Below, one piece after another: positions 24,846 through 56,591 of a DNA stretch of 64,000 nucleotides. Made by a program: the position numbers and the translations under genes. Numbering within the stretch: the first letter of the stretch is position 1; every line of letters begins with the position of its first letter. The stretch comes from Muraenolepis orangiensis (lineage: Eukaryota; Chordata; Actinopteri; Gadiformes; Muraenolepididae): NCBI GenBank assembly GCA_027704905.1, contig CM051005.1, positions 16,636,044 through 16,700,043 on the forward strand, written 5' to 3'. Below the pieces are notes generated by a model that was not told the DNA's origin, did not search any database, and saw nothing but the letters and a program-made list of their open reading frames with translations.

Positions 24846-25823
24846 CAAGCAACAAACAAAAGGTCAAGGGACAGTGGGGTCCACACCAACTACTGTAATA
24901 ACCCAGGTCATCATTTAAATTAGTGACGCTACTTAACAAGGGGCTTCCCTTGCTGACGCACACCACACCACTTCACACAGCGTTTATGTGTTTCTCTACA
25001 CACACTATATATACACACAACATGTCCCCCACCCCTAATTTGCCCTCTCAACTGCACACTGGTTGAGCTAGCCGATAGCCAGCATGCATCGGAAATACAA
25101 TGCCCATCCCCCCACACCAGGTTGCTAGTGAACGGCAGCAGAACCAGCGTGCTCTCCGGGCTAATATAGACGTGTTGGAGAGAATAGCTCACGTTAGCCG
25201 CAGTCATCAGTAAAATAACATGTTTGACCCGACGCCTGGACAGGTTTAGATCCGCGTTTAATTTAGGCTCAGGGTTATAAACGTGTACAGTAACGTAATT
25301 TAATAGACAGCCGTTAGTCCACATGCCACGATTAGTCAATGACTTAAGCGCGCACACACAGGCACCGGAAAATGTCAATATACATTCAACGTGTCATCTA
25401 AAATGTAATTTTTTTTTGAAGGGAATTGTTTCGGGTGCTTTGTACAATGTCAGAAGTGTATCGCCGGGTATCGTTTCGGATACAGGGTAACGTTAGCCCC
25501 ATAGCCGTGCGTGTTATACGGCTAGCTAGCTAGCTAGCGGCCGTGCCCATCATCAAAACACATGCCAGTCAGGCAGCAGAGTTCACTTCACTTTACAGTA
25601 ACAAACCTGAGCGCAGAGCCCAATCGCGCATCTGTATGACTAGATACACAGCATAAAGTTTGCACAGACACCGACATATTCGCCAAAATATGTGCTAAAA
25701 TACTACATAACAGGAACACATCAACTAACTATGCAGCCTTCAAAGCCCGCTTAGACGCTAGCGTGCGATACGTGCTAATACTAGCCAAGTTAAGCTAATG
25801 ACAGTGTTTTTATAATCCCGTAC

Positions 25824-25950
25824 CTGCTTGTGGGTCAGACCTTTCAACAGACGATTTTCTTCCGGGATCCTGGTTAATTAATCAAACCATGTTATCCATT
25901 TCGTTCGATCGCGAAATTAATCGTATTCGCATAAAAATGAATGATCATAT
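25824..25950 (-). other. tbl1xr1: probable first (non-coding) exon and promoter of tbl1xr1
   Basis: On the minus strand the segment ends CCACAAGCAG with donor GTACGG at 25823-25818. The surrounding 25.45-26.1 kb has more CpG than its neighbours and many GCTAGC/GCTAA words, as in the pik3ca 5' region. The 5' limit (transcription start) is not known; 25950 is a rough placeholder. Confidence 0.5.
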
Positions 25951-27534
25951 TAAAGCTAAAGAGCCAGGCGGTGGGAAGCTAACGACGGCTTCAGACGGTC
26001 GGCACAGAGGAGTGACCCGACCCGCGGAAATGAGCCGCCTGTGACAGTAGCCCACTGTGTTGAGGTTGTCAGTGATTGCGTATTTTTGTTGGCCAATTGG
26101 GATATTTGCTCGATACAAACTCGATAGTCGCGTTCCCACTAGTTACCACATAGTTCTGAAAAAACGGTAATTTGGTAACAGGTCATTTGATTCCAATAGA
26201 GTTAATGTGGATGTATTAACCATATGAGATTCATCTATCCTCTAATTGAATACAGGGGGTTCTTCTGACTGTTACTGTGTGTTACATTCATGGATACACT
26301 GTCCATCGCTGCTGCATATGCAATCCAGATTGCAGAGTTATTTCCAAAAATATTTCAAATATCTTCGATATAATATGTTGTTGTTTTTAACGCGCACGAA
26401 ACGAAAACGAGGTCACATTGTCTAGAAGCGAACTTGACAAATGAAACGCGTAAGTGTGCCTCAGGCCTCTAGAGCAGCTTGTCTCGCAGCCAAGCACCAG
26501 TCATAACAACGGCGCGCCCATCCCCCCACTACAACTCATTTTCGCCTGGCTGGTCATCCTCACTACCCATACATTATTACACCCCACCCCCCATCCCGGG
26601 GCTGCTCAGTCATTCACACTGAGCACGGCCACCACAACAGGCCGACTTTACTATTGCGATCAATGGTGCACATTGACATATTTTCTAATCGAAATAATAA
26701 TTTATAATCCATTGCGACTTCCAGGTTCCAAACAGACACACACAAAGACGCATATGTAGACAATGAGTCCTCGGCTTCAATGATCTCCCCTCTTCGTTGC
26801 GCTGATCGCAGCGCACACAGGCGATGTAGGCGCATATATGTCCTCTCATCTGGAGTCTGCCAATGTATGTTATTGCCTGATGGTGTCGTCTCATTGCTAA
26901 TTGCCTCGCTGTCGTTTCAAGCCATTCCCCTCCGGGAGATGATGACATATTGTGAAATGCCGAATCAGTGACGAGGTTGCCTCTGCGCTATGGTCGTATA
27001 GACTTTTTCCTCATCTCTAACATGACTTATGCAAACTTGACGCACATTAATGTACAACAACGACCCACTAGGCTGCTATAATACCACTACTTAGTTACTT
27101 AGCTACCACTTAGGCTATCTTAGTGCTCATCCATCCCAGCCACCTCTTTCAGAGACCACACAAACACACACACACCACCTATCTAATGTCTTCCCGGACG
27201 TGACCCCGCACACACACACACATTTAAATCTAATGGATTGAAGGCATACCCAGGGCCCATGGCATGCATTAGGAGTAACATGAATACAATCTTACAGGTT
27301 ATGGTTGTATAATGTCCATCGTTCTAAATGTTCTGCTGCAAATGTCAATAACAGAGTTGGGCTAACAGGTTGGAAGGCTGTATTCTGGATCATGTTTAAT
27401 AATGCAGAGGTTCTATCACACAGGAATGATGGCCAATAACAACACATATATATTTAATGCATTATTATATTGGTAGCTATATTCGGTAGGCTTTGTTTTA
27501 CTCCCAGCCAAATGGAGACAGAGAGAGAGGGAGG

Positions 27535-27603
<69 letters not shown>

Positions 27604-27689
27604 AGCTAGCATGATCAGCAAGAGCTATTTTTGGATTGAGAAAAAAACAGTTGTTGTGCCTCCAAATGAAAAGAACATTTGCAATTTAT

Positions 27690-27962
27690 ATTGCAGGACC
27701 GGCATTATGACTGGACGCCATCCCACCGGACGGCTACCAGTTTGCTCACCAGCCAGCATCTCATCACCATAAACAATACTCATTTAGCATTTATGATGTT
27801 TACCTCTCTCAAGGGTTCTTCCTTGATCATTAAGGGAGTTTTTTTCTTGCCCTTTGGGGGAGCTAGGGTTAGGGGGTGGCGTACATTCAGTATACAGCCT
27901 ATTAAGCCCTTTGAGTCTGTAACTGTGATTTAGGTTCTATACGAATAAAATTGACTTGACTA
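27690..27962 (+). mobile_element. interspersed repeat 3' end
   Basis: Contains CTCTCAAGGGTTCTTCCTTG, GGGAGTTTTTTTCTTGCCCT, ATTAAGCCCTTTGAGTCTGT and a terminal AATAAAATTGACTTGACT. I know this sequence as the 3' end of a very common fish retroelement. 5'-truncated. Class not certain. Confidence 0.55.
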
Positions 27963-28556
27963 TTTTGTTCTGTTTCCGATATAGGGTTACAACCAAAATA
28001 CACATACAAATGCCACTTGTATGGAGTAGGTGCAGCGTGCTTGCTATTCTTAGCACAAGTAGAAATATTCGGACCGAGACACGCAATACTACGTCAATTG
28101 TCTTGTGTTGACACTGAGCAGATGCCTGGATATGGTTCCGGATACAGATGGTACTGGAATGAGAAGAAATAACATTCCCAGAAAATTGTCATTCCTAGAA
28201 AAGTGAGTCAGTTGGAGGCAAGGCCGTAACGGAAGTAAAGGTATTTTATTGTCAAGGACCAAAAGAGAGGATATATTATTTTACATTAAGAATGGCTCAT
28301 AACATATTCTGCTGAGAAGCTTATAGATAACCTCTGTTGTGGGAATCACAATGAACAATATATAACTGTAAGACAAAGGTGGATATATAGGCCTATGTGT
28401 CCAAAGTGGCTTTTCATGATAGACTGATTTGAATGTGTACAGTTTATAATGAATGATTATATGTAACTAGAACATTACATCGGAAAAAATGTATCCATAG
28501 AGGTATTGCCTACATTCAGTGCTGAAGCCCACTTGTTTGTAATATCTGAGACGGCA

Positions 28557-28570
28557 GCGCCCCCTTGTGG
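28557..28570 (+). promoter_or_regulatory. weaker candidate CTCF motif
   Basis: GCGCCCCCTTGTGG matches the CTCF core at 13 of 14 positions. It lies between tbl1xr1 and kcnmb2, a plausible place for a domain boundary, but this is not testable from sequence alone. Confidence 0.3.
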
Positions 28571-30387
28571 TGAAACACAGCAACTTCTCCTGTCACAGTT
28601 GTTCTATCATACAGTGCATTGCAATACTCTAACTGTACTATAACTGTTTGTACTAAACCACTTAAGTCGATAGAGCTCCTTCTGAATCTCTCACGTCATG
28701 TACGGTATAGAGTGTACAGCAAAAATGAGCAGTGAGCAGCCACCTAAGCTGAGCTGTCTCACCCAGGGGGGGTCAGTTAGTGTTGGCTATTATGGGATAC
28801 AGTATAGATATAATGTGCCTGGCCCACTCATTTGAAGCATGGCAGCATTGTACAAGGGAACTCGTATTACGAAGGCAGGTATGGCAGGCATTTTGTTCAC
28901 TTGGGAAAAGAGTTTAAATAAGCAGCGCTTGGTTGCCGTTCCTCAGAGGCCATATCATGTCGGAGAGCCAATGGTGACAGATGCACACACTTCCCGTGGA
29001 TTATCCTAACCACCCGAGACCACAACAGGTAGGACCCTCGCAGATTACTCCCATTCATTAGGCCTACAAGTATAGGAAATACATTTTAGTATGTTAGTAT
29101 ATACTATCTAAGATGACTATGATAACTATGACGTTATTTAAGGCAATAGGAATGCAAAGGCACAGAGTTTTGATTTAAAATAATGTAATCTTGTGACAGA
29201 ATATACACAAGAAATATCATAGATAGTATATAATCCAATAGTTCAATCTATTTTCGAGGTCATACATGGCCAAAAAGGGATTTGTAGGATTTCTGTGTTT
29301 GATTGTGTTGCCATTAAGGGGGTCGGTTGTATAAATCATGCAAGCTGCATAACAATTTATTGTATTATTATTGACTGCTAACATTCTGTACCCACTCATC
29401 GTAAAAGTCTCAAATGCATTACTTTCATAAAATAAAAATCAGTGCAAAAAAAAAGCATGCATCCATACATGATATCATGACTAGAGTCCTCTTTATTGTG
29501 CGGCTGCTGCCATATGAATGGCATGTGCCACATGCCCACCATGTGCCCTGCACAGGCCACAATATCAAATTGCCATTCTCCACTTTTGACTTTGTTAGAG
29601 TGTTTACTGCCCATGCCCATGCTTTGACCTGCAGGGTCCCCCATATACAGTGGAGCTTGTGCCTTTTTAAAAAAAAAAGCAAGTGGGCCCACCTGGCCTC
29701 AAGCAATAATCACCGTATGGTAACATGCAGGCAACATGCACGTGCTAAGACATTCTTCATTCGGACTGCATGAGAGATAACACAGCCATTTACGGCCAGT
29801 TGTGATTAAAATCTTGAATCTTTGATGGACCCCAACAGCACTGAATCAAAAACGTTATACTTTTGACACAATGCGACCATCCGTTTTCTTCACACATAAC
29901 TTAAGTCTTTCTTTTTCTAATGAATGAACATGAATGAAAGCTGGAAGGTAGGCCTATGTAGGTGTTATTGTTGCAAATCAATGTTACTTTTTGATGCAGG
30001 TGTTATTGATACTGTGATACCTAAAATGTGTCTTTAATAGCAGGCTTTAAAGTCAGCTGCTCAGGGTTTATTTTCCTAATATATGAACAATATAAAATAT
30101 AGTAGCAGTAAACCTTCAGGAATCCAGCCATGGCACTCTTTGTGGGCCCTGTAGCGCCGTGTAGCCGCTCAAGCTTATCAAACAAAACGACACGCGGCCA
30201 CCACATATGCATGTCTGAGGTTTGACGTAACGTTATCAGAGAATGCAATGAGACCAGACATAGCGCTATAAATAATAATACGGCTATGGTAAAAACCTGT
30301 GAACTTTGCATTCCGGCGTGGGCTCGCTATAGTTTCAATACAGTGGCAGGCACAGAGCGGAGCATCGCACGGTGTCATGTGACCTGT

Positions 30388-30425
<38 letters not shown>

Positions 30426-30917
30426 CCCCTGAGTAACCACACAGGAGGACACCTATATACGACGTTATGTTCCGTCTTCAGCACCCAACGTGTGCATGCT
30501 GTCTTGTTTATTTTTTATAATTTTTTTGAAATAATCATTATATAATAATGTCAAGATTATAGTGTATAATAATGATACATAATTCATACTAATACTAATC
30601 ATCATAACCACAATTGTCATAATAACCATAATAATCAAATAATTATAATTATGAAAGAGGTTTTTTTATGAAGTGGTCCTTTTTTGAGATAAATATGATA
30701 ATAAATATGATACATATGAAGTCTTTGGACTTCATATTTCCTTAATCACTTGTTTGTTTTCCCTTAATCACTTGTTAGTTTGTTCCTTCTTATAGCAATA
30801 CTAATTCTAGTCAAATGAAGGAAGGCTTTGCTGCAGAGTACAGTTGACCAGTTTGACCACTAGGCCTACTACCCACAAATTCACTTTTTGTAAGTCACTT
30901 TAGCTGTAATCATGTCA

Positions 30918-31020
30918 TCAAGTCAAGTCAAGTCAAGTTTAGTGTCACTTCACAGTTTACACAAGTATAAGCAATGAGTGAAAATCGTATGTGCAATACC
31001 CAACGTAAAAAAAGTACAAA
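30918..31020 (-). mobile_element. LINE 3' tail, reverse orientation
   Basis: Reads CAAGTCAAGTCAAGTTTAGT then GTCACTTCACAGTTTACACAAG and GTGCAATACCCAAC, the reverse complement of the tails at 13230-13309 and 14010-14106. Short 5'-truncated insertion. Confidence 0.75.
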
Positions 31021-31812
31021 ACCTTATAAGTTAAATATATAAAAATGCAACATATTAAATGCAATATGTCAGAAAATGTAATGCAATGCTCCATATCTCT
31101 CAAGATATATACAGGGACACATTAAGAAGTCATCTCTCTGCGTGAAGTGCTGGTGAGCTGGACATTTAACTGGACCTGGGAGCTTTTAAAAGCATGGCCT
31201 GTGACTCTCAGAGTCTGCTGGTCCTTCTGAAAGTGTGTGTCCCCTGTTTGGTTGAAATCAATACAGTTATGCAGGGAACCTGAGGTACAGAGAGAGAAAG
31301 AGAGACAATACTCAGGATGCTTGTTGCACACAGAACATGTTTGCGTTCACCCTTCCAGATCCCCATGTGTGTGACATTTGCAGATCCCGTACCAGGTGTG
31401 TGTGTGTGGTTGGTGGCTGGTTTAAGCAGCCTCACCTGGCCCCCTGAGTCAGACTGATTAGAGTCTGGGGCTGGGTGAGGTTTAACCAGCCACAACCATA
31501 CACACTCAGGAGGAGAGTGGGCATGTGCCATATGCACACTAGCAACTACAAACTTTACAATGAACAGGTTTACTCCTCATCCTGTCTCCTTGTCATCGGT
31601 TGGTGCCCAAGAATGTGGCAGGGGAAACGGCAGAGGAAACAGCCATATCTGCCCCCCCTGTCCTCTGGTGGGCTCCACCAGCAACAAGGTCCTTGTCCAG
31701 GCACCCAGTCTACGCCTAACGACGACAAGGACACAGGATAAGTAGTAAACTGGGTCTTTTGTAAAGTTTGTCATTTGATAGAGAGCAGATGGTACATGCT
31801 CGCACACCTCCT

Positions 31813-31863
<51 letters not shown>

Positions 31864-33077
31864 GGGGGTGGGGGATGGCTGAGGCTGCTTAAACCGGCCA
31901 CCAAACTAACACACATACTCCACAGTTTTGTGTTTTTGTTTTTTTTCTCTATTTCCACATGACAACGTTGCTTCGTACGCAGCTGGGAATGTAATTCAAT
32001 GAGGAAATTTACTCATGAAAGAGGAATTTGTTGGGCTGTTCTCCCTGTGTTATTATGACCCCATTGTTACCCTCTATGAGATGAAACCTTGGGCCGCCCC
32101 ATCCTCTGGTGTAACCGAATTACTGTTGAAATGTGTTTAACAACTTAAATAATGTTTTACGCAACCTAGAAAGGAATCACTTGATGAAACCACATTTCCA
32201 AGAGTGAATAAACACGTATGCACACGTATTTGAATGAGAATGAAATCAATTTCTGAATATTTCATAAAGAATTTGCATTATTAATAGCGTTGAATGCCTG
32301 GCGACCTGACATTTTAAATGTTTTAATATATCGTCCTCAATTAAATTTTTTTATAAAAAAGACAATCTCGAAAGTGGTTGTGACGATCGATCCGATCCTC
32401 TCTTCGTAAACAGATAACTCACAGGGTCTTCAATGTTTTCGTTGGCTGCTGTCTTTGTTTACTGTCTAAGCGGATCGGGGGGTTGGGGGGGGGGGGGGGG
32501 GGGCGACCAGGGCACAGGAAGCCGCCAAGCAGACCAAGCGGTTAGTGCTGCTCCAAACCAATGAGTTAGTGTTGACAGCAGGGTGTTCACGCCACAGGCA
32601 GGTACTGTATGCCTTTCAAACCGGGCACCGGTTCAGTTTGTCAACGTTAACACCTTTCATCTATGCCCATCCCATCATCACCTAGTGCTAACCTCATTAG
32701 CGTGATTGAGGGTTTCAAATGAGATATTTACCTAGTGGCAGGGTGCTCTGTTCAGCTGGTGCTGGTGCTGCTGGTAGTGGTGTTGGTGTTGGTGGTGGTG
32801 GTCGAGGTGTAGTGTGGTTTTTGAATAGAATTAGAAACACATTGTGTGTGGTTGGAGCTGGTTGTGAGTTTGGCAACACACTCAGCATGCACCAAAGGTA
32901 CCGTATCATTTGTCCTGCCTCATTTATTACATGTTCAGTCCATTGTGAAATCTAACCTTTGCACCACATTGATCATTGTTGTTCTCACGATCCTTCAATA
33001 TGTTGCCTTGATATTGTATTGTGGAAATATTATGTATTGGTAAAGTATCACGAAACAGCAATGATTCTTCTCCGCAG

Positions 33078-33141
33078 GTCTTTTCAACAATCCCTCCGCA
33101 CCCCTTCATCAAGTAAAGGAGGCCGCGGGTCTTCGGGAAAG
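33078..33141 (+). other. kcnmb2: 5'UTR part of kcnmb2 exon with start codon
   Basis: An acceptor (TTCTTCTCCGCAG) ends at 33077; 64 untranslated bases lead to the ATG at 33142. An upstream non-coding exon is implied but not located. Confidence 0.6.
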
Positions 33142-34942
<1,801 letters not shown>

Positions 34943-35700
34943 AGAAAATTCACTTGCCGTGCTCGAAGAAGAAGAAGAAAGAGCGGAAAAAGGGATTGTT
35001 TTCAGCCATATCTGACCTCTGACCTCCCGTCAAAATTGTGTGTTTTGTGTTGTTGTTGTTGTTGTTGTTTATTTAATTTTGTCCGTAAAACACTTTATGT
35101 ACCACAGGGTAAGCAAATATTGCCATGGTCAGGTGTCTTTTAAAAAAGATGGATGAAATAATCTTAAATTTAAATGTTGTTCATGTACAAAATATGCATG
35201 TTCTTTGGCATGCTATACATGCCAGAACAAGCATCTGAACTGACGGCAAAAAGTTTGTTATAATCTAAAAAATGTATTTTACTTAAAATTGTTTATATTG
35301 AGCATATATTATATATATAATATATATATATTATATTGATTGGGTGCAATTAAGTATCTTTATAAAACGTTCCTTGTTTATCATAACCATAGTTAGAAAC
35401 ACACAATACATTATTTGTTTGTCGGACCAAATTACACATATACTTATATAGATATATAATTATTATAATATATATATATTATACATATATTATATATATA
35501 TTTTGTCCAGCCAGCCAATAGCTCTAGTCAAATGGATTTAAACTGGTGCATGAAAACCGTTTTTGGCACAACTGTAGTTACTAATTGTTACATTGTAATT
35601 ACATCTTTCGTCTTTGTATGTTGTCATGTAATGCGTGGTGGATTGTTCTCATAATTAGGGGCACTTTTTACTACATCTCCATAATAAAAGTGTAATAATA
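34943..35700 (+). other. kcnmb2: 3'UTR of kcnmb2 (inferred end)
   Basis: Runs from the stop codon to the first AATAAAA signal at about 35684. It contains an AT-rich palindromic part (35305-35500, long TATATA and AATATATT stretches). The true cleavage site could be at any of the repeated signals that follow. Confidence 0.5.
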
Positions 35701-36427
35701 AAGTGTACTGGTGGTTCATCTCTATTACCTCGCCTCATGACAGCTGTTTTCTCCCCACTAACATAATAAAAGTGTATTAGTGGTTCATCTCTATTATCAC
35801 GACAGACTGTTTCTCCCCACTAACATAATAAAAGTGTAATAATTAAGTGTATTAGTGGTTCATCTCTATTATCGCGACAGACAGTTTCTCCCCACTAACA
35901 TAATAAAAGTGTAATAATTAAGTGTATTAGTGGTTCATCTCTATTATCGCGACAGACAGTTTCTCCCCACTAACATAATAAAAGTGTAATAATAAAATGT
36001 ATAAGTGGTTCATCTATATTATCACGACAGACTGTTTCTCCCCACTAACATAATAAAAGTGTAATAATTAAGTGTATTAGTGGTTCATCTATATTATCGC
36101 GACAGACAGTTTCTCCCCACTAACATAATAAAAGTGTAATAATAAAGTGTATTAGTGGTTTATCTCTATTATCGCGGCAAACTGTTTTTTCCCACTAACA
36201 TAATCAAAGTGTATCGGTGGTTCATCTCTATTATTTATATTATTATGACATACTGTTTTACTAACAGACACAATAAAAGTGTAATAACAAAGTGTATTAG
36301 TGGTTAATCTCTAGTATCTCCATTATCATGACAGATTGTTCACTCCCCACTAACATGATAAAAGTGTAACAATAAAGTGTAGTTAATCTCTATCATCTCT
36401 TTTATCATGACAGACTGTTTTCTCCCC
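35680..36427 (+). repeat. about 75-bp minisatellite with a poly(A) signal in each unit
   Basis: About ten units, spaced 60-90 bp (typically 74-76). Each contains AACATAATAAAAGTGTAATA, GTATTAGTGGTTCATCTCTA, TTATCGCGACAGACAGTTTC and TCCCCACT. Nearly every unit carries AATAAA. The array begins at the putative kcnmb2 poly(A) signal and stops just before the pik3ca 5' region. Confidence 0.93.
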
Positions 36428-36449
36428 CCCTGGCTCCGAGGGAGGGCGG

Positions 36450-36747
36450 TCCGTGATGAGACGGCTAGCCTCCTCCTCAGCGAGCTAGCACCGTGCGGCT
36501 AGCCTGGCGAGCTTCTTCCAAAGTATGCCGTGTGTTTCGGCCACCGCCACGATGAATAATACCATGGGGTGTTACACACGCCGTATCTCTCCGCGATACA
36601 CTGGCCCCATCGCGGGTAGCTACAGACACATTTCTTAAAATAACCGGGGGGGCTTTTCGCGACTTTCGTCGATCACAACTTCGATGGACAAGTCGAGCTA
36701 GCAAGACAGCTCGGGGACTGACGGGCACGGATGGTTTATTCGTTCAG
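36450..36747 (+). other. pik3ca: probable pik3ca promoter and non-coding first exon
   Basis: GC- and CpG-richer sequence ending in a donor GTTCAG|GTAATG at 36748. The start codon lies about 1 kb downstream, after an acceptor at 37730. GCTAGC and GCTAA words are frequent (36460-36510, 36750-36810, 37080-37160). The transcription start is not defined. Confidence 0.55.
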
Positions 36748-37730
36748 GTAATGCTAATGCTAATTAGCCCCTACTGGCTTTTAAGGTTCTCTGCTAACCG
36801 GCTAGCTAGCTGCCAAACATAGCCTATGTACTGGCTGCTGTTGAGTTTTCCTAATTTGTCAATGAAAAGTCAAGGGTGTCCTCTTTTTGATTGAGTCGCC
36901 GGGCTCGCGGTTCGCTTGCCATCCCCCCCCTTTAGCTCACTTTGTCAGTTGCCCAACCCGTTAACATCGAAAAGTGACTGGTGGTGGTTGTTGCTCTTCG
37001 GCTACTATGGTCGTATAGCCCCGGGAGTGAACACTCAATACACCCCATGGCAGGCAGCAAAAACACCGCAGGAGTTGGTCGGGCTTTGCCGATACACCCC
37101 ACAAAGCTAACTGAAATGCTAGCTGAATTCAAGTAATGCTAATAAACGTCAGCTAGCCACGCACTGGGTTTGTTTACATGCCATTGGCCTCGAAAACAAA
37201 CTCGACTTGTCCCGCAGTGGTTACCTGTCATCGTTCATGGGGCTGCTGAACAATACCGATTAATTTGAGTGATCTTTGGTTTTGCGAACGCCAAAGTACA
37301 TGTTTGAGCTTCTGACGAACGTTGTTCAAGATGACAATACGTTTAGTCTTTAGGTAAGGCCCACACGTTATAACAATGTCATACCACCAAAATCGATGGT
37401 TATATTGGCTATACACCGCGGTGTTCTTATCCCACTGTAAATATGCCAATTGCGATTGTTTACTTAACATACATCACATCTTTCACCAGTCGCGTTGGCA
37501 GTCGTTTTTATTTCCATTCTCCTTAACATTTTGCACCCAATTGTACTACATTATTGGAGGCATTCGCGTCTAGGATCTATCACAAAGCTGCGTGTTGGAT
37601 TGAGTTGACAACACTTACTTTGACGCCACCAAATGGAAAATAACAACACCAACATCAAATCATTGCCCAGACTCTAGAAAGAAATTAAAAACTGTTATAA
37701 ACACCTCTCTCTTTCTCCTTTCATGTCCAG

Positions 37731-37805
37731 TGCACATCTTTCACCTTAAATAGACAGCGCTGAGAAAACCCTGAATAGCGAGAGAAACCCTTAACCAGCA
37801 TCAGG
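37731..37805 (+). other. pik3ca: 5'UTR part of pik3ca start-codon exon
   Basis: Acceptor TTTCATGTCCAG ends at 37730; 75 untranslated bases precede the ATG at 37806. Confidence 0.8.
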
Positions 37806-53597
<15,792 letters not shown>

Positions 53598-54095
53598 GGC
53601 GGGCTGGGTAGCGCCCGCTGTGGCGCCGACCGCGGCGGGGGCCTGAGGCAAGAGGCAAGTCTGGGATGGAACAGCGGTGTGGGCGTCGGAATGCGCTATT
53701 GAGAGCGCCGCGACCATCGCCGGCACGCTTTTGTTACCTTTTTCTACTCGCCGTCTAAACCCTTGGCCGCCTGCTCCGCGGACCTTGAGAAGGCCCCAGG
53801 GGGGCGAGGTGAGAGACGGGCCTTCTCCGCGGCAGAGAAGATGGAGAGCAGGTGGCGGAAACCCCAGAGAACAGCTCAGCCCTTCTTCCTGTAAGACACC
53901 CACCTATGAGCGCACAGCTTCGTTTATCCTTCGAATATCTACAGCCATCAGCATCGAACGCATCACTTTTGTCGCAGAGCGGTTCGGCTTACGTGACGTT
54001 CGTCCCCACTACCTACGATGAACTGATGAAGGCTGAGCACATCTCGTCTGGCTTTGACCTTGTTTTCTTTCTTTAATTTTTTTTGGTGTGGATGC

Positions 54096-54141
54096 AGATT
54101 GTAAGTCGCTTAAAGCGTCTGCTAAATGACGGTAATGTAAT
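54096..54141 (+). repeat. interspersed-repeat end inside the pik3ca 3'UTR
   Basis: GATTGTAAGTCGCTTAAAGC then GTCTGCTAAATGACGGTAAT, the same family as at 23272 with a small internal deletion. Confidence 0.6.
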
Positions 54142-56591
54142 GATGCATGGTGGAGGAATCCAAAAGAGGTGCTCGAAATAGATCCCTGAGGTGCCCCCAA
54201 ATCAGAACCCCTAGTCGAAGCGGGTGAATCTGGAGGATGCGGCGTCGCCCACGTGTCCACATGACGGGAGCGTCGGTCCGCTGACGGAAAAAGGTGTCGC
54301 CCTAGTATCAGCGTTTTATTCAAAGTATTACGTTGGACTTCTGCTGAAAAGAACGACTATCACGTTTGTTTGTTTTCATGGTGCATCCATATAATCGGCC
54401 TAGAAATCTTTGACCTGGCCACTTTCTCTTTTTTTTTTTTTTTTGTACTGCAGTATATTCAGCCGTGTATGCTTACCGTGCACATATATACCTTTCGGAG
54501 TCTTTATTTTCTACTGAGCCAAAGTACCCACTATACATGCCGTCATTCGTGGTTTTTAACTCACTACTATTCCAGTTCCCCTTCGTCTTTGTAGCACTGA
54601 TCTTTGCGCCATTTCAGTTTTTAAATTGTTTTTTTTTTGTTTTATTTCATTTTTACCTTGTCTTGTCAGTATTATAATTTGTTGTTTCCAGCATTAAGTC
54701 ACTTAACGTCGCGATAAGAAGAAATACACATTTCAAGGTTCGAGGAAGCTAGGTCACCCGTTTTTTAATTCAACTCCTACTACTTTGTTTTGGTCTCTGT
54801 GATTCAGAGTGTAAAGCACACCGCCGTTCTCACCGTCATGTTGTGTTGCTACACTATGCAAATTGTACTTTTTTTTTTTTTTTGTTTTTTTGTTCGTACT
54901 GTACCACACAAACGTGTTCTGGTTAAATCCTCGACAAAGTGAACAAGTGAAACCCAGACGACTAGCCCAAAACCCGACTCCGCCCCGCCCCCCCCCCCCC
55001 CCCCCCCCCACCTCGTGGCTTCTCCCCGATGCCTCGTTGAGCATTTTACAGACGGGAGAAGAGAGAAAATTAAAATGAAGAAGAAGAAAAATGAACTGAT
55101 GGATGCTGCGTCATCGTAACTGTAGAGCGGACTCCTCACGCACAGAAGGACCTACCACCCTGCCTTTTTCCTTTTTTATTTTTTAGTTTTTGTGTGTGTG
55201 TCTGTGTGTGTGTCTATCAGTGTGTGTATCAGTGTGTGGTGCTTTAGTGCGAATCACAGCCCTCAAGGCGACCCTGTTGTTTTTTGTTTACGCATTAAAA
55301 TTGTCCGCTTTGGGCCTCTCCTGCGCCCCAAATACTAAGTGGATGATTTAGAGACGTCCCTTGTTACAATGCTCTTCAATCCAACCGTGTGATCTTTAAT
55401 CCTTCCGAAACTCAAAGTGATCCTCCACACCCCGTGATTGGCTCCCAATGTGCAGACGAGCTCCGCCCCTCGCTTCACAATCGATAACCCCAGGGACACA
55501 AAGTGTCCCCGAGGCCCTGTCTCGGCTCTGAACAAATCACGCAGGGACGGATGGACGCCTTCCCGGCCGGAGGCTCCGGGTCTTTCCGCAACCACACACA
55601 CGCACACATTTTGTGTGTTTCTCTCACTAAGAAATGTTGGAACGGTGGACCGGTCAGGGAGGTGGTCCTATACCCGGACGTGTGCGTTTCTGTACAGGAT
55701 ACAGACCCATGGGGCTGGCCCCCTTCAAAATAAGAGCGTACCGTCACTTGCGGATGACAATACGGAAAAATTATCCTAAAGTTTGATGCCTTCTTCCCCC
55801 GGCCTCCGCCCCCAGACCCTCACTTTGTCGTCGTCGTCGTACGTTTTAGTTTTCTTTTCCCGCTGCATCATGCATGAGGTCCCGACTGTTTGTCCTCCTT
55901 TTGGTTGACCTGATGTTTACTTGAATTTCATGTACAAAGAAAAGAGAGATGACCTTGTTACTTGTACGTGTGTGAGGGCGCACCAGCGTCGCGATGAAGG
56001 TGAACCGATACTGAAAGAATACGTGTGCAAACGCTTTTCCTTGAATAACGCTACAGAGGTAATATATTTTTGTATTTAAAAAGAAAAAAGAAAAGTTAAA
56101 AAAAAAACCTGTAGGCAGGAGAAATCATGTATGTAATCGTCGAAAGATGGAAGAAAAACAGAAGAAAACGGAAAAAGGCTAAGTCGGAGTTGCGCGCTGT
56201 GTGTAGCGCGTCTCCTAGCGAAAACCAAGTAGGCGGCTGCTAGCTGTCGAAACGATATGAATCATACCTGTTGAAGGATGAGAACTGGACATTGAGATCT
56301 AAACAGTGGTAATGGCGTGGGAGAGGGAGAGAGAGAGAGAGAGAGAGAGACGTGTCTTGTCTGAGCTTAGTAAGGAGCTTCCCTGCATGTTTTATGGTTT
56401 AGTTTTGTTTTTTGTTGTTGTAAAGGACACATCGCTCATACGTTCATCTATTCATGTGTAAATATCCGTAACACCTCTTAGAATGCTCTTTGTCCCCCCA
56501 CTTCCCTTCCCTTCCCTCCACCCCATTCCTCATATGATCCTCCCATGTCTGACGAAAAAAAGTATTAATTCATAAACTCATTGTACTGTTA

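Larger units (their letters stand above)
26100..33070. other. intergenic region between tbl1xr1 and kcnmb2
   Basis: No coding exon is supported. It holds repeat remnants and simple repeats: (GA)n at 27535-27598, (CA)n at about 30390-30423, (GT)n plus poly-G at 31817-31868, and poly-G near 32488-32502. It may include undetected non-coding first exons of kcnmb2. Confidence 0.6.
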
